Part shown: one piece after another, positions 20,301 through 27,413 of the stretch
How positions within the stretch are numbered: position 1 is the stretch's first letter
Layout of the letters: every line of letters begins with the position of its first letter
Program-made: the position numbers and the translations under genes
Source: Parapedobacter sp. SGR-10
GTDB lineage: Bacteria > Bacteroidota > Bacteroidia > Sphingobacteriales > Sphingobacteriaceae
Length of the DNA stretch: 64,000 nucleotides
NCBI RefSeq assembly: GCF_011030405.1
Contig: NZ_JAAJTJ010000002.1
Location: 186,001-250,000 of the forward strand
Direction: 5' to 3'
Notes under the pieces: generated by a model
The model's database searches: none
Seen by the model: only the letters and a program-made list of their open reading frames with translations
What the model was told of the DNA's origin: nothing

Positions 20301-20473
20301 TCATTCATTCAGCCAGTGCCTATATTTCAGGTACAAACCTGTTGACTTGGGGCAAATACAGTGGTTATGATCCGGAAGTCAATTCTTCGACAAACCCTTT
20401 TGTACAGGGGGTCGACAACGGAGCGTTTCCCAAAAGCCGCTCGTATAATCTGGGGTTAAGAATTCAATTCTAA
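17381..20473 (+). CDS. SusC/RagA-type TonB-dependent outer-membrane transporter (PUL 1)
   Basis: Imports oligosaccharides through the outer membrane together with the SusD-like lid encoded next. The 1030-residue protein has a signal peptide (cut near YAQS, residue 27), a carboxypeptidase-regulatory-like domain (about 30-105), the SusC signature VVIGYGTQEKRDVTGAI near residue 112, a plug domain with GSRAANGVVIITTKGG near 235, and a C-terminal beta barrel ending in LGLRIQF with the terminal Phe. No STN domain, in keeping with control by an HTCS rather than an ECF sigma pair. Three ATGs (17381, 17396, 17408) open the frame; the last would place the signal peptide right at the N terminus. Followed after 17 bases by susD. 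Confidence 0.97.
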   Translation: MNSRYMNLHMKTILYLLFLVPSFLYAQSVAVKGTVVHSRLEEPLSGVSVSVKGTAIMTITNLDGIFSLPRVPANATLIFSFVGMETQEVPLNGRTSLNIALAESASSLDEIVVIGYGTQEKRDVTGAITSVSADDMETNPGATINSALQGRIPGMQIVTTSGEPGSGSDIKIRGASSINGGSEPLYIIDGVPIEASNIASIDGDATFSPIASLNPNDIESIEVLKDAASGAIYGSRAANGVVIITTKGGNKFQSMRPRITYDHTSSLVSISRKLDVMNGDQFRTAYAEARANNGQDATQLWVTNPHHPYYNRTTDWQDVIFRTAYQSRNDLSLRGSSETFSYGVSLGYRDLEPVITSTGYKQLNMRGNFSYKLSKKISAGTNVSYTNVDYNRILSSSSNNYSALRAAVFTNPVFSPYDPLSGELVDWLGQRETRNPLAMAQKIPIGFKRNMITLNQFVSAELVKGLILKTSLYTSYETIKQSSFQPKTFDSATPRRDFGKFSQSGTNKLMNENTLTYDKKIGKHRIGAVVGQSIERDFAEGIRLDGENYIDSKVTPIQTAARFTSISQTESERIMLSFFGRANYNYASRYLASFTLRADGSSRFGSDKRFGYFPSASVGWRFSDEQFMNFSKNVLTDGKMRASVGITGNQSISNYAWQGAFSASSSRYDGNVIINHNSLMNTNLGWETTTQYNVGIDLTLYKGRINITADAYHKSSKDLLFNFPINYYTGFGSVATNFGSIENRGLEFLVETVNINKKVRWETGFNISFNRNKITELPEGDDILINGYSLGRIGEPIGIFFAHKALGVYDRDESNVYLAPDGTEGQYRKGAATGEAFKGGDMIWADLDNNGVIDDADRMIIGNPNPKFIAGFTNKLSYGGFSLNTIFYWSQGNMVMNEFRRRRNQMLVTGNLGQDALRRWRQQGDITDFPMVRYGDAMENFRPSSFNLENGSFIRLKEATLSYRVPANYLKGLFIHSASAYISGTNLLTWGKYSGYDPEVNSSTNPFVQGVDNGAFPKSRSYNLGLRIQF

Positions 20474-20490
20474 CATAATAATTAGTAAAG

Positions 20491-21936
20491 ATGAAAAAAA
20501 TTGTTTTATATCTTCTTTTCGGCACAAGTTTGATGGTTTCTTCTTGTGACGTATTGGATGTTGAGCCGACGACCTCATGGACCGGAGCGAATATCCCTAC
20601 CGAAGAATCTCACCTCTATGGTATTCTGTACGGTGGTTATGGACGGCTGCAATCCGCATTGCGAATCAATGCTATCGTGTATGGAGAAATGCGTTCAGAA
20701 GTGTTTTATAATAACAACTTTAATGTGAATATTGATAAAGTCATCGCCAATAAATTAGACAATGGAATGGCGCTGGCCTCATGGCGCACATTTTATGAAG
20801 CAGTGAAACAGGCTAATGTCGTGTTGAAATATACTCCTGAGCTATTGGAAAAACAAATCATCACCGAAGCAGTAGCCAATGAGCTCATGGGGCAAGCATA
20901 TGTGCTGAGAGCGTACACGTATTTTTACCTCGTACGGATATGGGGTGATGTACCGCTGGTGACTATACCCTTTCTTTCCAGCAACGAATTGACACCTTAT
21001 GGCCGGGAATCGCAGGACAAGATTTTTGAACAGATCCACCTTGATCTTGCCGAAGGAGTGCGTTTGATACCGTCATCCGCTACGGGACGTACCACATTTA
21101 CGCGGGCAGCAGCGTATGCTATTGATGCCCACGTCTATGCCTGGGAACACAATTATGAAAAGGTTATAGAGCAAGCAGACCGTGTGTTGAGCAATTCAAA
21201 TTATTCTTTGGCGTCTCTTTACACCCCATCGATCAGTGTAAATGACAGTGATTTCAAGCAAAAGGTTCAGTCAACAGAGTTTGCGGGAATATTTAATACA
21301 GGAAGAAGCAAGGAATCTATTTTTGAGTTGGCCTTTAGTATGGACGATGGAGATAACAGCCAATACTTATCCACTTACTTCTCAGGGAGCTTCCCGTATG
21401 TAAGGCCCCGTGTCGAATATGCCGAAACTTTCGATGATGCCGATTGGAGAGCCGTGATTGCACACGAAAGAGCGTCTAATGGTCTCTATAAGGTGATCAA
21501 GTTTACGATAGGCTTTAGTTCGGATGTAGATACGCGTAATGTGGTGCTACTACGTCTAGCGGATATGTACCTGTTGAAGGCCGAAGCGATTGTCAATCTG
21601 GGAGACACAGATGATGACCGAAAAAAAGCCATGGCTTTATTCAATCAGATTCGCAACAGAGCCGGTGGCCCCGCCTTTGAAATATCCGAATCTGAATACC
21701 TCGATCGGGACAACTTCTCCAATGAATATCTGAAATACCTGATATTGGAAGAAAGAAAATTTGAGTTATCATACGAGGGTTACCGTTGGTTTGATCTGGT
21801 GAGATGTGGCAAGGCCATCGAAATTGTGCGGGAACGAGCAGGGATAGAAATACATCCATTGAGCTTTGTGTGGCCTATCCATATCGAAGAAGTCAGAAGA
21901 GGAGCGGGAGTTGAACAAAATGAATATTATAAATAA
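20491..21936 (+). CDS. SusD/RagB-type surface glycan-binding lipoprotein (PUL 1)
   Basis: A 481-residue lipoprotein (lipobox MVSSC, Cys19) that forms the lid of the SusC transporter and binds glycan at the cell surface. It shows the SusD plan: N-terminal DVEPTTSW, TPR-like helices including MGQAYVLRAYTYFYLVRIWGD near residue 130, the variable loop region in the middle, and the C-terminal signature LLRLADMYLLKAEA, NQIRNRAGG and EERKFELSYEGYRWFDLVR. It is complete and lies 17 bases after susC and 8 bases before the FAS1 gene, clearly one operon. Confidence 0.96.
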   Translation: MKKIVLYLLFGTSLMVSSCDVLDVEPTTSWTGANIPTEESHLYGILYGGYGRLQSALRINAIVYGEMRSEVFYNNNFNVNIDKVIANKLDNGMALASWRTFYEAVKQANVVLKYTPELLEKQIITEAVANELMGQAYVLRAYTYFYLVRIWGDVPLVTIPFLSSNELTPYGRESQDKIFEQIHLDLAEGVRLIPSSATGRTTFTRAAAYAIDAHVYAWEHNYEKVIEQADRVLSNSNYSLASLYTPSISVNDSDFKQKVQSTEFAGIFNTGRSKESIFELAFSMDDGDNSQYLSTYFSGSFPYVRPRVEYAETFDDADWRAVIAHERASNGLYKVIKFTIGFSSDVDTRNVVLLRLADMYLLKAEAIVNLGDTDDDRKKAMALFNQIRNRAGGPAFEISESEYLDRDNFSNEYLKYLILEERKFELSYEGYRWFDLVRCGKAIEIVRERAGIEIHPLSFVWPIHIEEVRRGAGVEQNEYYK

Positions 21937-21944
21937 GTCTTAAA

Positions 21945-23462
21945 ATGAGGAATGTAATTATGAAAACACATAAAAAGCTTATTTTAATGTTGTTGTTGGG
22001 GACAACATGTACAGTAAGTTGCTCCGATCTGCTCAAGGATTACAAACTGGATACGGATCCCGACTTTTTGAAATCGATGACCTTGTTGGATTATATAGCA
22101 CAGGGCAGGGATACCACTTTGACATTATATGCAGAGGCCGTCGCATATGCAGATTTAAATAGTATCATCAGTGAGGGAAATAAAACCCGAGTCGTACCGA
22201 CCAATAGTGCGATTCGGACAGTCCTTACGTCGGCCGGAGTCAGTCGTTTACAAGATTTGCCGGCGAATGTCGTGAGAGGTCTGTTTTCTTACTTAACGTT
22301 TTCCGGAGCCTTTCGATCTATCGATTTGGAAGAAAATGAAACTATCGAGGGAGAATCATTGTCGGGAGAACCTATGTTTCTGACCCGAGTTGTTTCTTCG
22401 ACAGATAAGTACCGTTTGGTCGTAAACAGATCTAATCAATTGGGCACACCTCCTATTGACGTTATTCGGCAGGACTATGTTTTTAAGGATGGTATCGCCC
22501 ACGTGGTTAATTATTTTCCGACCTATCAAAAGGCTATCACGCCAACGGATCCTGTTCCTGAAGGTGTGGATTATTCCGAGGCTAAACAGGATAGAATATT
22601 GGTGACGGGCGAAACGCATGTCTATGAGGGAGGCAAAAATACGAATTACGATACCCAGAGCCCCCAACTTGTAGCTCGGTCGGGTGTGAGAAGGTACACT
22701 TTTTTCAGATTTGATGATCTTCCTGCGATAGATTATGTGGATGATCTGGTTTCGGCAAGATTGAGGTTTCGTGTCAGACAAATTAATGGATCTAACTATG
22801 AACCGATCTGTGGTGTGTATGAGACCACCCACAGCGATTGGACGGCACCGACTTTGACGTGGAACAATATGCCGGGCTTCGGTCAGGAGATTGCTACAGG
22901 TACGCTGACCTGGAACGGTACCAGTGCCGGTGTTTGGAATGAGATCAATATAACCGGCTATGTACAGAACGCTTATCAAGAAGGCAAATCTGTCATATCT
23001 TTAGCACTTCAGGCATTGAATGGTGCAAATATTACCTCTTCGAGCGTACAGATATGGCATAGCGAAACGTCAAATGGAGTTTATAGGCAATCTATCGAAT
23101 TGATGGGCCCCATCCCAAGTGAGATGGAGATAAATAGCACTTCGCCTGTCGCGGTCGAAAACAACGGTATCGTGACACTGACCAAGGAACACTTCTCTAT
23201 GTCCGGGTCACCGTCTTCACAGTATACCTATACTGATAACAATATTCTCTTTGCCTTGATAGAATCCCCGACAAATGGTACATTGACGAAATATGGTATC
23301 CCCATGAAAAAATACACACAATTTACACAAGAAGAATTGTCAAATGGCGCTATTAAGTATGTGCACAACAGCGGAGGCAGTGATACTTTTCAGCTCAAAG
23401 CGTTGGATTACATAGGAGGGGTTTACTCCGACTTGTTACCGATATCGGTCACCGTGCAGTGA
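21945..23462 (+). CDS. Multidomain surface lipoprotein: FAS1, DNRLRE and cadherin-like repeat
   Basis: A 505-residue lipoprotein with lipobox TVSC (Cys26 from this start; Cys21 if the ATG at 21960 is used). Three parts are visible: a fasciclin/FAS1-like domain (about 45-180) with VVPTNSAIRTVL and LPANVVRGLFSYL; a DNRLRE-type beta-sandwich (about 215-385) with TFFRFDDLP, ARLRFRV, WTAPTLTWNNMP and WNEINITGYVQNAYQEGK; and a C-terminal CSPG/cadherin-3-like repeat (about 400-505) with FALIESPTNGTLTKYG and GAIKYVHNSGGSDTF. None is a known hydrolase. The place after susD is where surface glycan-binding proteins are normally encoded, so a binding role is the best inference. Substrate unknown. Confidence 0.75.
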   Translation: MRNVIMKTHKKLILMLLLGTTCTVSCSDLLKDYKLDTDPDFLKSMTLLDYIAQGRDTTLTLYAEAVAYADLNSIISEGNKTRVVPTNSAIRTVLTSAGVSRLQDLPANVVRGLFSYLTFSGAFRSIDLEENETIEGESLSGEPMFLTRVVSSTDKYRLVVNRSNQLGTPPIDVIRQDYVFKDGIAHVVNYFPTYQKAITPTDPVPEGVDYSEAKQDRILVTGETHVYEGGKNTNYDTQSPQLVARSGVRRYTFFRFDDLPAIDYVDDLVSARLRFRVRQINGSNYEPICGVYETTHSDWTAPTLTWNNMPGFGQEIATGTLTWNGTSAGVWNEINITGYVQNAYQEGKSVISLALQALNGANITSSSVQIWHSETSNGVYRQSIELMGPIPSEMEINSTSPVAVENNGIVTLTKEHFSMSGSPSSQYTYTDNNILFALIESPTNGTLTKYGIPMKKYTQFTQEELSNGAIKYVHNSGGSDTFQLKALDYIGGVYSDLLPISVTVQ

Positions 23463-23499
23463 CAGTCAAATATTTAAGCAATAAAAACAGAAAAATACT

Positions 23500-25047
23500 A
23501 TGACGTACCTAACTTTAATCAAGACAGCAATTTTAACTTTGTTTTTGTCATCTACAGCTTTTGTGCAGCCAGCCAAGGCCAATGTGGAGGCCAACCCCGT
23601 TCCGACACACCGAAACTTAAGGTATGGTGAGAAGCCTCAAGGAATCGGCCAGGACAGTACGTCCGACAGGACTCTGGACTTGTACCTGCCGCAGGAACAC
23701 AAAGGCAAATTGCCGGTAATGGTGTTTGTTCACGGCGGTGGCTTTAGCGGTGGTGATAAGGGGCAGGCCAGTTCGCAGGTATTTTGTGCCAAGCTTGCTG
23801 AACAGGGCTTTGCGGTGATTTCCATCAATTATTACCTTACCCTGAAGCATGAGCGTACAGCGGGTGCTAGCTGTTCGGCAAATATGGCCAAGGGACTGCC
23901 TACGTCCGGCTTTCATCCAAAATTGCAGGAAGCTATCCGGAATGCGTCCGGAGATGCGCAGTTAGTTCTTCAGTGGATAAAAGACAATGCGGACAATTAT
24001 GGCTTTGATTTGTCTTCGGTAGCTATATCCGGCGGATCTGCCGGTGCCATGACAGCACTGTACACCGCTTATATCTCTGACCAACACATACTACCTATCA
24101 AAGCTGTGGTCAATTTGTGGGGCGGGTTGGAAAATTCAAGCCTCATCAAAAAAGGAGCCCCTCCATTACTCACCTACCATGGCGACCAAGATAAGCTGAT
24201 CCATGTGGACTATGCTTATGACTTGGAGAGAAAAATGAAAGAGATTGGTAATGATCTATCGGAAACACACATTTTCCCAGGAAAAGGACATGCCATTTAC
24301 ACATTTATCAATACAAACAAAATAAACGATGTCGTAACCTTTTTAAAAAAATCGCTTCAACTGGAGAACAATACAGTATCGGCTACCCTACTAAAAGACC
24401 AGCATATAGGAATCATACAGGGTATAGCCATTACCAAAGAAGAGATACAACGTGAAATGCGAAAGTATAGAGCAGAAGTGTATGGTTTTGTTTCCCGCGA
24501 AAACAAGATAAAGAATACAGCAGCAAATGCCTTTTGGTCTGCATCAACAGCCGATGGCACAAAAACGATAGATCTATTGCGCCAAAAAGCCATAGACTCC
24601 TTAGTAGCTATCAAGGTGCAGGAGAAGATGCTGACTGAAAGAAATTTATGGCCGTATAGCAACTATCAAGAGTTTCTGACGGATTTGAAGAATTATAATG
24701 CCAACCGCCGTCAGATGGCCGCCAATGGTCAGATAATGTACGGACCGATAGAATTCGATGAGCAGACATTCTTTGATTATCGTTTTCACAATGCGCTGAT
24801 CCAATTAAAACAAAGGTTGGTGGCGGAGAATATCATAACCATTACGCAAGATGATCTGGAAAAGAAGTTTAAAAAAATGCAAGAGAGTGTGTACCAAAAG
24901 GAAAAATATACACTTCAGGCATTCACACGCCAAGTCCGGGACGCTTATATAGAGGATGCTTACGCGGTTTTGATCGATCAGTATAGCGCCAATGCACAAA
25001 GCAATATAGACACAGCTAAGATGGCCAAGATTACTTTAAACAATTAA
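23500..25047 (+). CDS. Alpha/beta-hydrolase esterase fused to SurA-like helical domain
   Basis: A 515-residue exported protein (signal peptide to about AKA, residue 27). Residues 35-290 form an alpha/beta hydrolase of the BD-FAE/acetylxylan-esterase-like type: oxyanion HGGGF (78-82), nucleophile Ser180 in GGSAGA, acid in HGDQD (229 or 231) and His264 in GKGHAIY. It would remove acyl groups from a glycan. Residues 295-515 are quite different: charged, all-helical, with ITKEEIQREMRKYRAEV and a late QKEKYTLQAFTRQVRDAYIEDAY, resembling the N-terminal chaperone part of SurA-type peptidyl-prolyl isomerases but without the isomerase domain. I know of no standard family with this pairing. Sits 37 bases after the FAS1 gene and 29 before the beta-helix gene. 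Confidence 0.75.
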   Translation: MTYLTLIKTAILTLFLSSTAFVQPAKANVEANPVPTHRNLRYGEKPQGIGQDSTSDRTLDLYLPQEHKGKLPVMVFVHGGGFSGGDKGQASSQVFCAKLAEQGFAVISINYYLTLKHERTAGASCSANMAKGLPTSGFHPKLQEAIRNASGDAQLVLQWIKDNADNYGFDLSSVAISGGSAGAMTALYTAYISDQHILPIKAVVNLWGGLENSSLIKKGAPPLLTYHGDQDKLIHVDYAYDLERKMKEIGNDLSETHIFPGKGHAIYTFINTNKINDVVTFLKKSLQLENNTVSATLLKDQHIGIIQGIAITKEEIQREMRKYRAEVYGFVSRENKIKNTAANAFWSASTADGTKTIDLLRQKAIDSLVAIKVQEKMLTERNLWPYSNYQEFLTDLKNYNANRRQMAANGQIMYGPIEFDEQTFFDYRFHNALIQLKQRLVAENIITITQDDLEKKFKKMQESVYQKEKYTLQAFTRQVRDAYIEDAYAVLIDQYSANAQSNIDTAKMAKITLNN

Positions 25048-25076
25048 TCAGGAATTATTAGAAAAAATTAAATAGA

Positions 25077-26624
25077 ATGCTCAAGTTTCGATACCCAATC
25101 TTAATATTTTTGTTTTTAAGCCTCTTCTGCACTATTTCAGCGGCATCAGCAAATGTAATCAAGACAGCTATATATGTAGATTCAGAATCAGGTAATGATA
25201 AAAACGACGGTCTTTCCGAGAGAACGGCCTGGCAGTCCTTGGAAAAGGTTAATGCCTCCACGTTTGGTCCCGGAGCAAAGATACTGTTAAAAGGAGGCAG
25301 TATGTGGATAGGATATCTGCACCCGAAAGGATCGGGTTCCGAACAACAACCAATCATTATCGATCAATATGGCGCAGGAGATCGACCATTGATAGACGGC
25401 AATGGAATGACTGGTAAAGGCGTGGTATATCTATACAATCAGGCCTATTGGGAAATAAATAATCTCGAAATAACGAATAATGCCGAACAACCCGGAGACA
25501 GACGAGGTGTAGAGGTCAAGGCCGAAAACTGTGGCCTGGTCAATCATATTTATTTGAGGAACCTCCATATCCACCATATAAAAGGGTTGATCGGAAACGG
25601 ACATAAGGAAAAACGTACTTCGGGGATCTACATTACCACAGCTGCGGATGATGTTACACCTACCCGTTATAATGATATACTGATCGAAAACTGCCATATA
25701 CATCATATCCAGAATCAAGGTATCGCCACTAGTCACGAACGCGGAGTATTCGATTATCCGGAAGGAGAAAAATGGGAAAACCGAAAGATGACCAACCTGG
25801 TTATCCGAAACAATGTGATCCATCATATTTCAAAAAATGCGATGATTATCCGGATGACAGAAGGAGGTTTAGTGGAACGTAATCTGTGCTTCGAAACGGC
25901 CACCGATATTACCGGCAATACCATCTTTTCAAGGACTGTGCGTGGTACAGTTTTCCAATATAACGAAGGTTTCCTTAACCGTTCGCCCGATGCGGATGGC
26001 AGTCTCTATGATCCGGATATCAATAGCCCCGGAACGATCTGGCAGTACAGTTACAGTCACGATAATGCACACGGCTTGGTATGGTTTTGTACCCACAAGA
26101 GAGATGACGGTATCATTGTCCGTTATAACCTGAGTCAAAATGACAAGGGTTCATTGGTCTATTTTAATTATGCTTTTGCTGGAGCATCGGTCTATAATAA
26201 TGTATTTTATATAGGTGAACATACCGCGCCCGTTATTGTCAGAGAAAAGACTACCAATAACCATACCTACGGTTTTTACAACAATATCATCTACAATAAA
26301 AGTAAGGATGCAACATATGAATTTGCAAGACCGGGTAGCAAAGGAGTTCAAAATAGAACTTTTGGAAATAATTTGTTCTATGGAATCCATCCGCAAGGAG
26401 AACCGAACGATCCGGCAAAAATCACAGCAGACCCTTTGTTTGTGAATCCAGGGGTGGGAAGTATGGGGTTGCACACATTGGATGGTTATAAGCTAAAAAA
26501 AGGATCTCCTGCCTTACGCTCGGGAAGGGTAATCCCCGACAATGGGGGTAAAGATTTCTATGGCAATAAAGTAGATAACCAAACGGCTCCAAATCGAGGA
26601 ATATATGGGGGGGAAGGGCTTTAA
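25077..26624 (+). CDS. Secreted right-handed parallel beta-helix protein, putative polysaccharide lyase or hydrolase
   Basis: A 515-residue exported protein (signal peptide to about ASA, residue 24). The N-terminal segment AIYVDSESGNDKNDGLSERTAWQSLEKVN is typical of pectate-lyase-like parallel beta-helix proteins. Many coils follow with Asn/His-rich turns: NNLEITNN, LRNLHIHHI, IENCHIHHI, IRNNVIHHI, VRYNLSQND, YNNVFYIG, YNNIIYNK. The end KKGSPALRSGRVIPDNGGKDFYGN is common in this fold. Such proteins are lyases, hydrolases or epimerases of acidic polysaccharides, but no family-specific catalytic motif could be fixed. It is the only candidate backbone-cleaving enzyme of PUL 1 and its last gene. 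Confidence 0.75.
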   Translation: MLKFRYPILIFLFLSLFCTISAASANVIKTAIYVDSESGNDKNDGLSERTAWQSLEKVNASTFGPGAKILLKGGSMWIGYLHPKGSGSEQQPIIIDQYGAGDRPLIDGNGMTGKGVVYLYNQAYWEINNLEITNNAEQPGDRRGVEVKAENCGLVNHIYLRNLHIHHIKGLIGNGHKEKRTSGIYITTAADDVTPTRYNDILIENCHIHHIQNQGIATSHERGVFDYPEGEKWENRKMTNLVIRNNVIHHISKNAMIIRMTEGGLVERNLCFETATDITGNTIFSRTVRGTVFQYNEGFLNRSPDADGSLYDPDINSPGTIWQYSYSHDNAHGLVWFCTHKRDDGIIVRYNLSQNDKGSLVYFNYAFAGASVYNNVFYIGEHTAPVIVREKTTNNHTYGFYNNIIYNKSKDATYEFARPGSKGVQNRTFGNNLFYGIHPQGEPNDPAKITADPLFVNPGVGSMGLHTLDGYKLKKGSPALRSGRVIPDNGGKDFYGNKVDNQTAPNRGIYGGEGL

Positions 26625-26642
26625 GGGCCCTTCTTGACACCC

Positions 26643-27182
26643 TTAATATTTTGAGGCTCTTCCCTTATAGTAACGACGCCAGTTATCCTTGGCATATCCA
26701 TTTTTGACATACTCAAAAGATGAGGCCGAGGCATCCTTGATGAGCGCACCTTTATAGTACACACGCCAGTTGTCTTTTGCATACCCATCTCCCAAAAGTT
26801 TGAAGGACAAGACAGCGGCATCCCCAAGTATATTTCCCCTGTAGAATATGCGCCAGTTATCTTTTGCATAGCCATCTTCTATATATTCAAAAGAATAAGC
26901 CGATGCGTCCTTGATCACCGTACCCCGATAGAATACACGCCAATTGTCCTTGGCATAGCCACCGCCAAGGTATTCAAAGGACAGTACCGAAGCATCTTTT
27001 AATTCTCTACCTCTATAGTAAACCTTGAAATTGTCCTTGGCATAATCACCACCAAGAGGATCAAAGCGTTGTTGGTCGTTGTCCATGTTATAAAAAACAA
27101 CAGGATGACCGGGCATGTGTGCAAGTGCTACTGAACTACTATAGAACAAGAAGAGGAAGCTAAGAAATGTCAATCGTGTCAT
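26643..27182 (-). CDS. Exported DKNYY-type repeat protein
   Basis: A 179-residue protein with a signal peptide (to about ALA, residue 21) followed by a short unique part (PGHPVVFYNMDNDQQR) and five tandem copies of a 29-residue unit, the last one shortened. Each unit reads close to GYAKDNWRVFYRG followed by xxIKDASAxSFEY, the pattern of the DKNYY repeat family, whose function is unknown. No Cys and no lipobox, so it is probably periplasmic or secreted. It is convergent with the last PUL 1 gene with only 18 bases between them and is not clearly part of the PUL. Confidence 0.8.
   Translation of the reverse strand: MTRLTFLSFLFLFYSSSVALAHMPGHPVVFYNMDNDQQRFDPLGGDYAKDNFKVYYRGRELKDASVLSFEYLGGGYAKDNWRVFYRGTVIKDASAYSFEYIEDGYAKDNWRIFYRGNILGDAAVLSFKLLGDGYAKDNWRVYYKGALIKDASASSFEYVKNGYAKDNWRRYYKGRASKY
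26646..27065 (-). repeat. In-frame 87-base tandem repeat (4.8 copies)
   Basis: Codes for residues 40-179 of the DKNYY-type protein: four full 29-residue units and one partial. The repeats are clear at DNA level too, for example the recurring antisense core CCAGTTATCCTTGGCATA / CCAATTGTCCTTGGCATA / CCAGTTGTCTTTTGCATA, so they arose by duplication and have since drifted. Confidence 0.8.
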
Positions 27183-27258
27183 ATCAATAAATATATGTTA
27201 ATTAGATAGACATGGAATCGGTCTATAAGTTTAGTGAGCATCGTACACAAAAAGAGGT

Positions 27259-27288
27259 TTTGGCTTTATGCAATCTTTTGTACCTTTA
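27259..27288 (+). promoter_or_regulatory. Bacteroidota-type promoter for the aldo/keto reductase gene
   Basis: TTTG (27259-27262), an 18-base spacer and TACCTTTA (27281-27288) fit the -33/-7 pattern TTTG-N(18-20)-TAnnTTTG with one mismatch. Transcription would begin around 27295, about 120 bases before the ATG. The same -7 sequence is found ahead of the ECF sigma gene at 58624. Confidence 0.45.
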
Positions 27289-27290
27289 AT

Positions 27291-27316
27291 ATCGGAAACA
27301 ATCATCGGAAACAATC
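27291..27316 (+). repeat. Tandem 13-base direct repeat at the promoter
   Basis: ATCGGAAACAATC occurs twice without a gap (27291-27303 and 27304-27316), directly at and after the expected transcription start. It may be an operator or a slippage product. Confidence 0.6.
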
Positions 27317-27413
27317 TGCCAAAACTGATGTTAAGTTGTGGGGAGACACTTTAGTTTTATCATCAGATCCCTACAAAGGCGAAATACGTTTATTTTTTAA
27401 AATCAGATAATAC

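Noticed and set aside
22356..22979. 207-codon minus-strand frame within the FAS1/DNRLRE gene
   Set aside because: Shadow of a gene with a lipobox and recognised domains; no own motifs.
26646..27065. CRISPR-like array
   Set aside because: The 87-base repeat is in frame within an exported protein and has no spacers.
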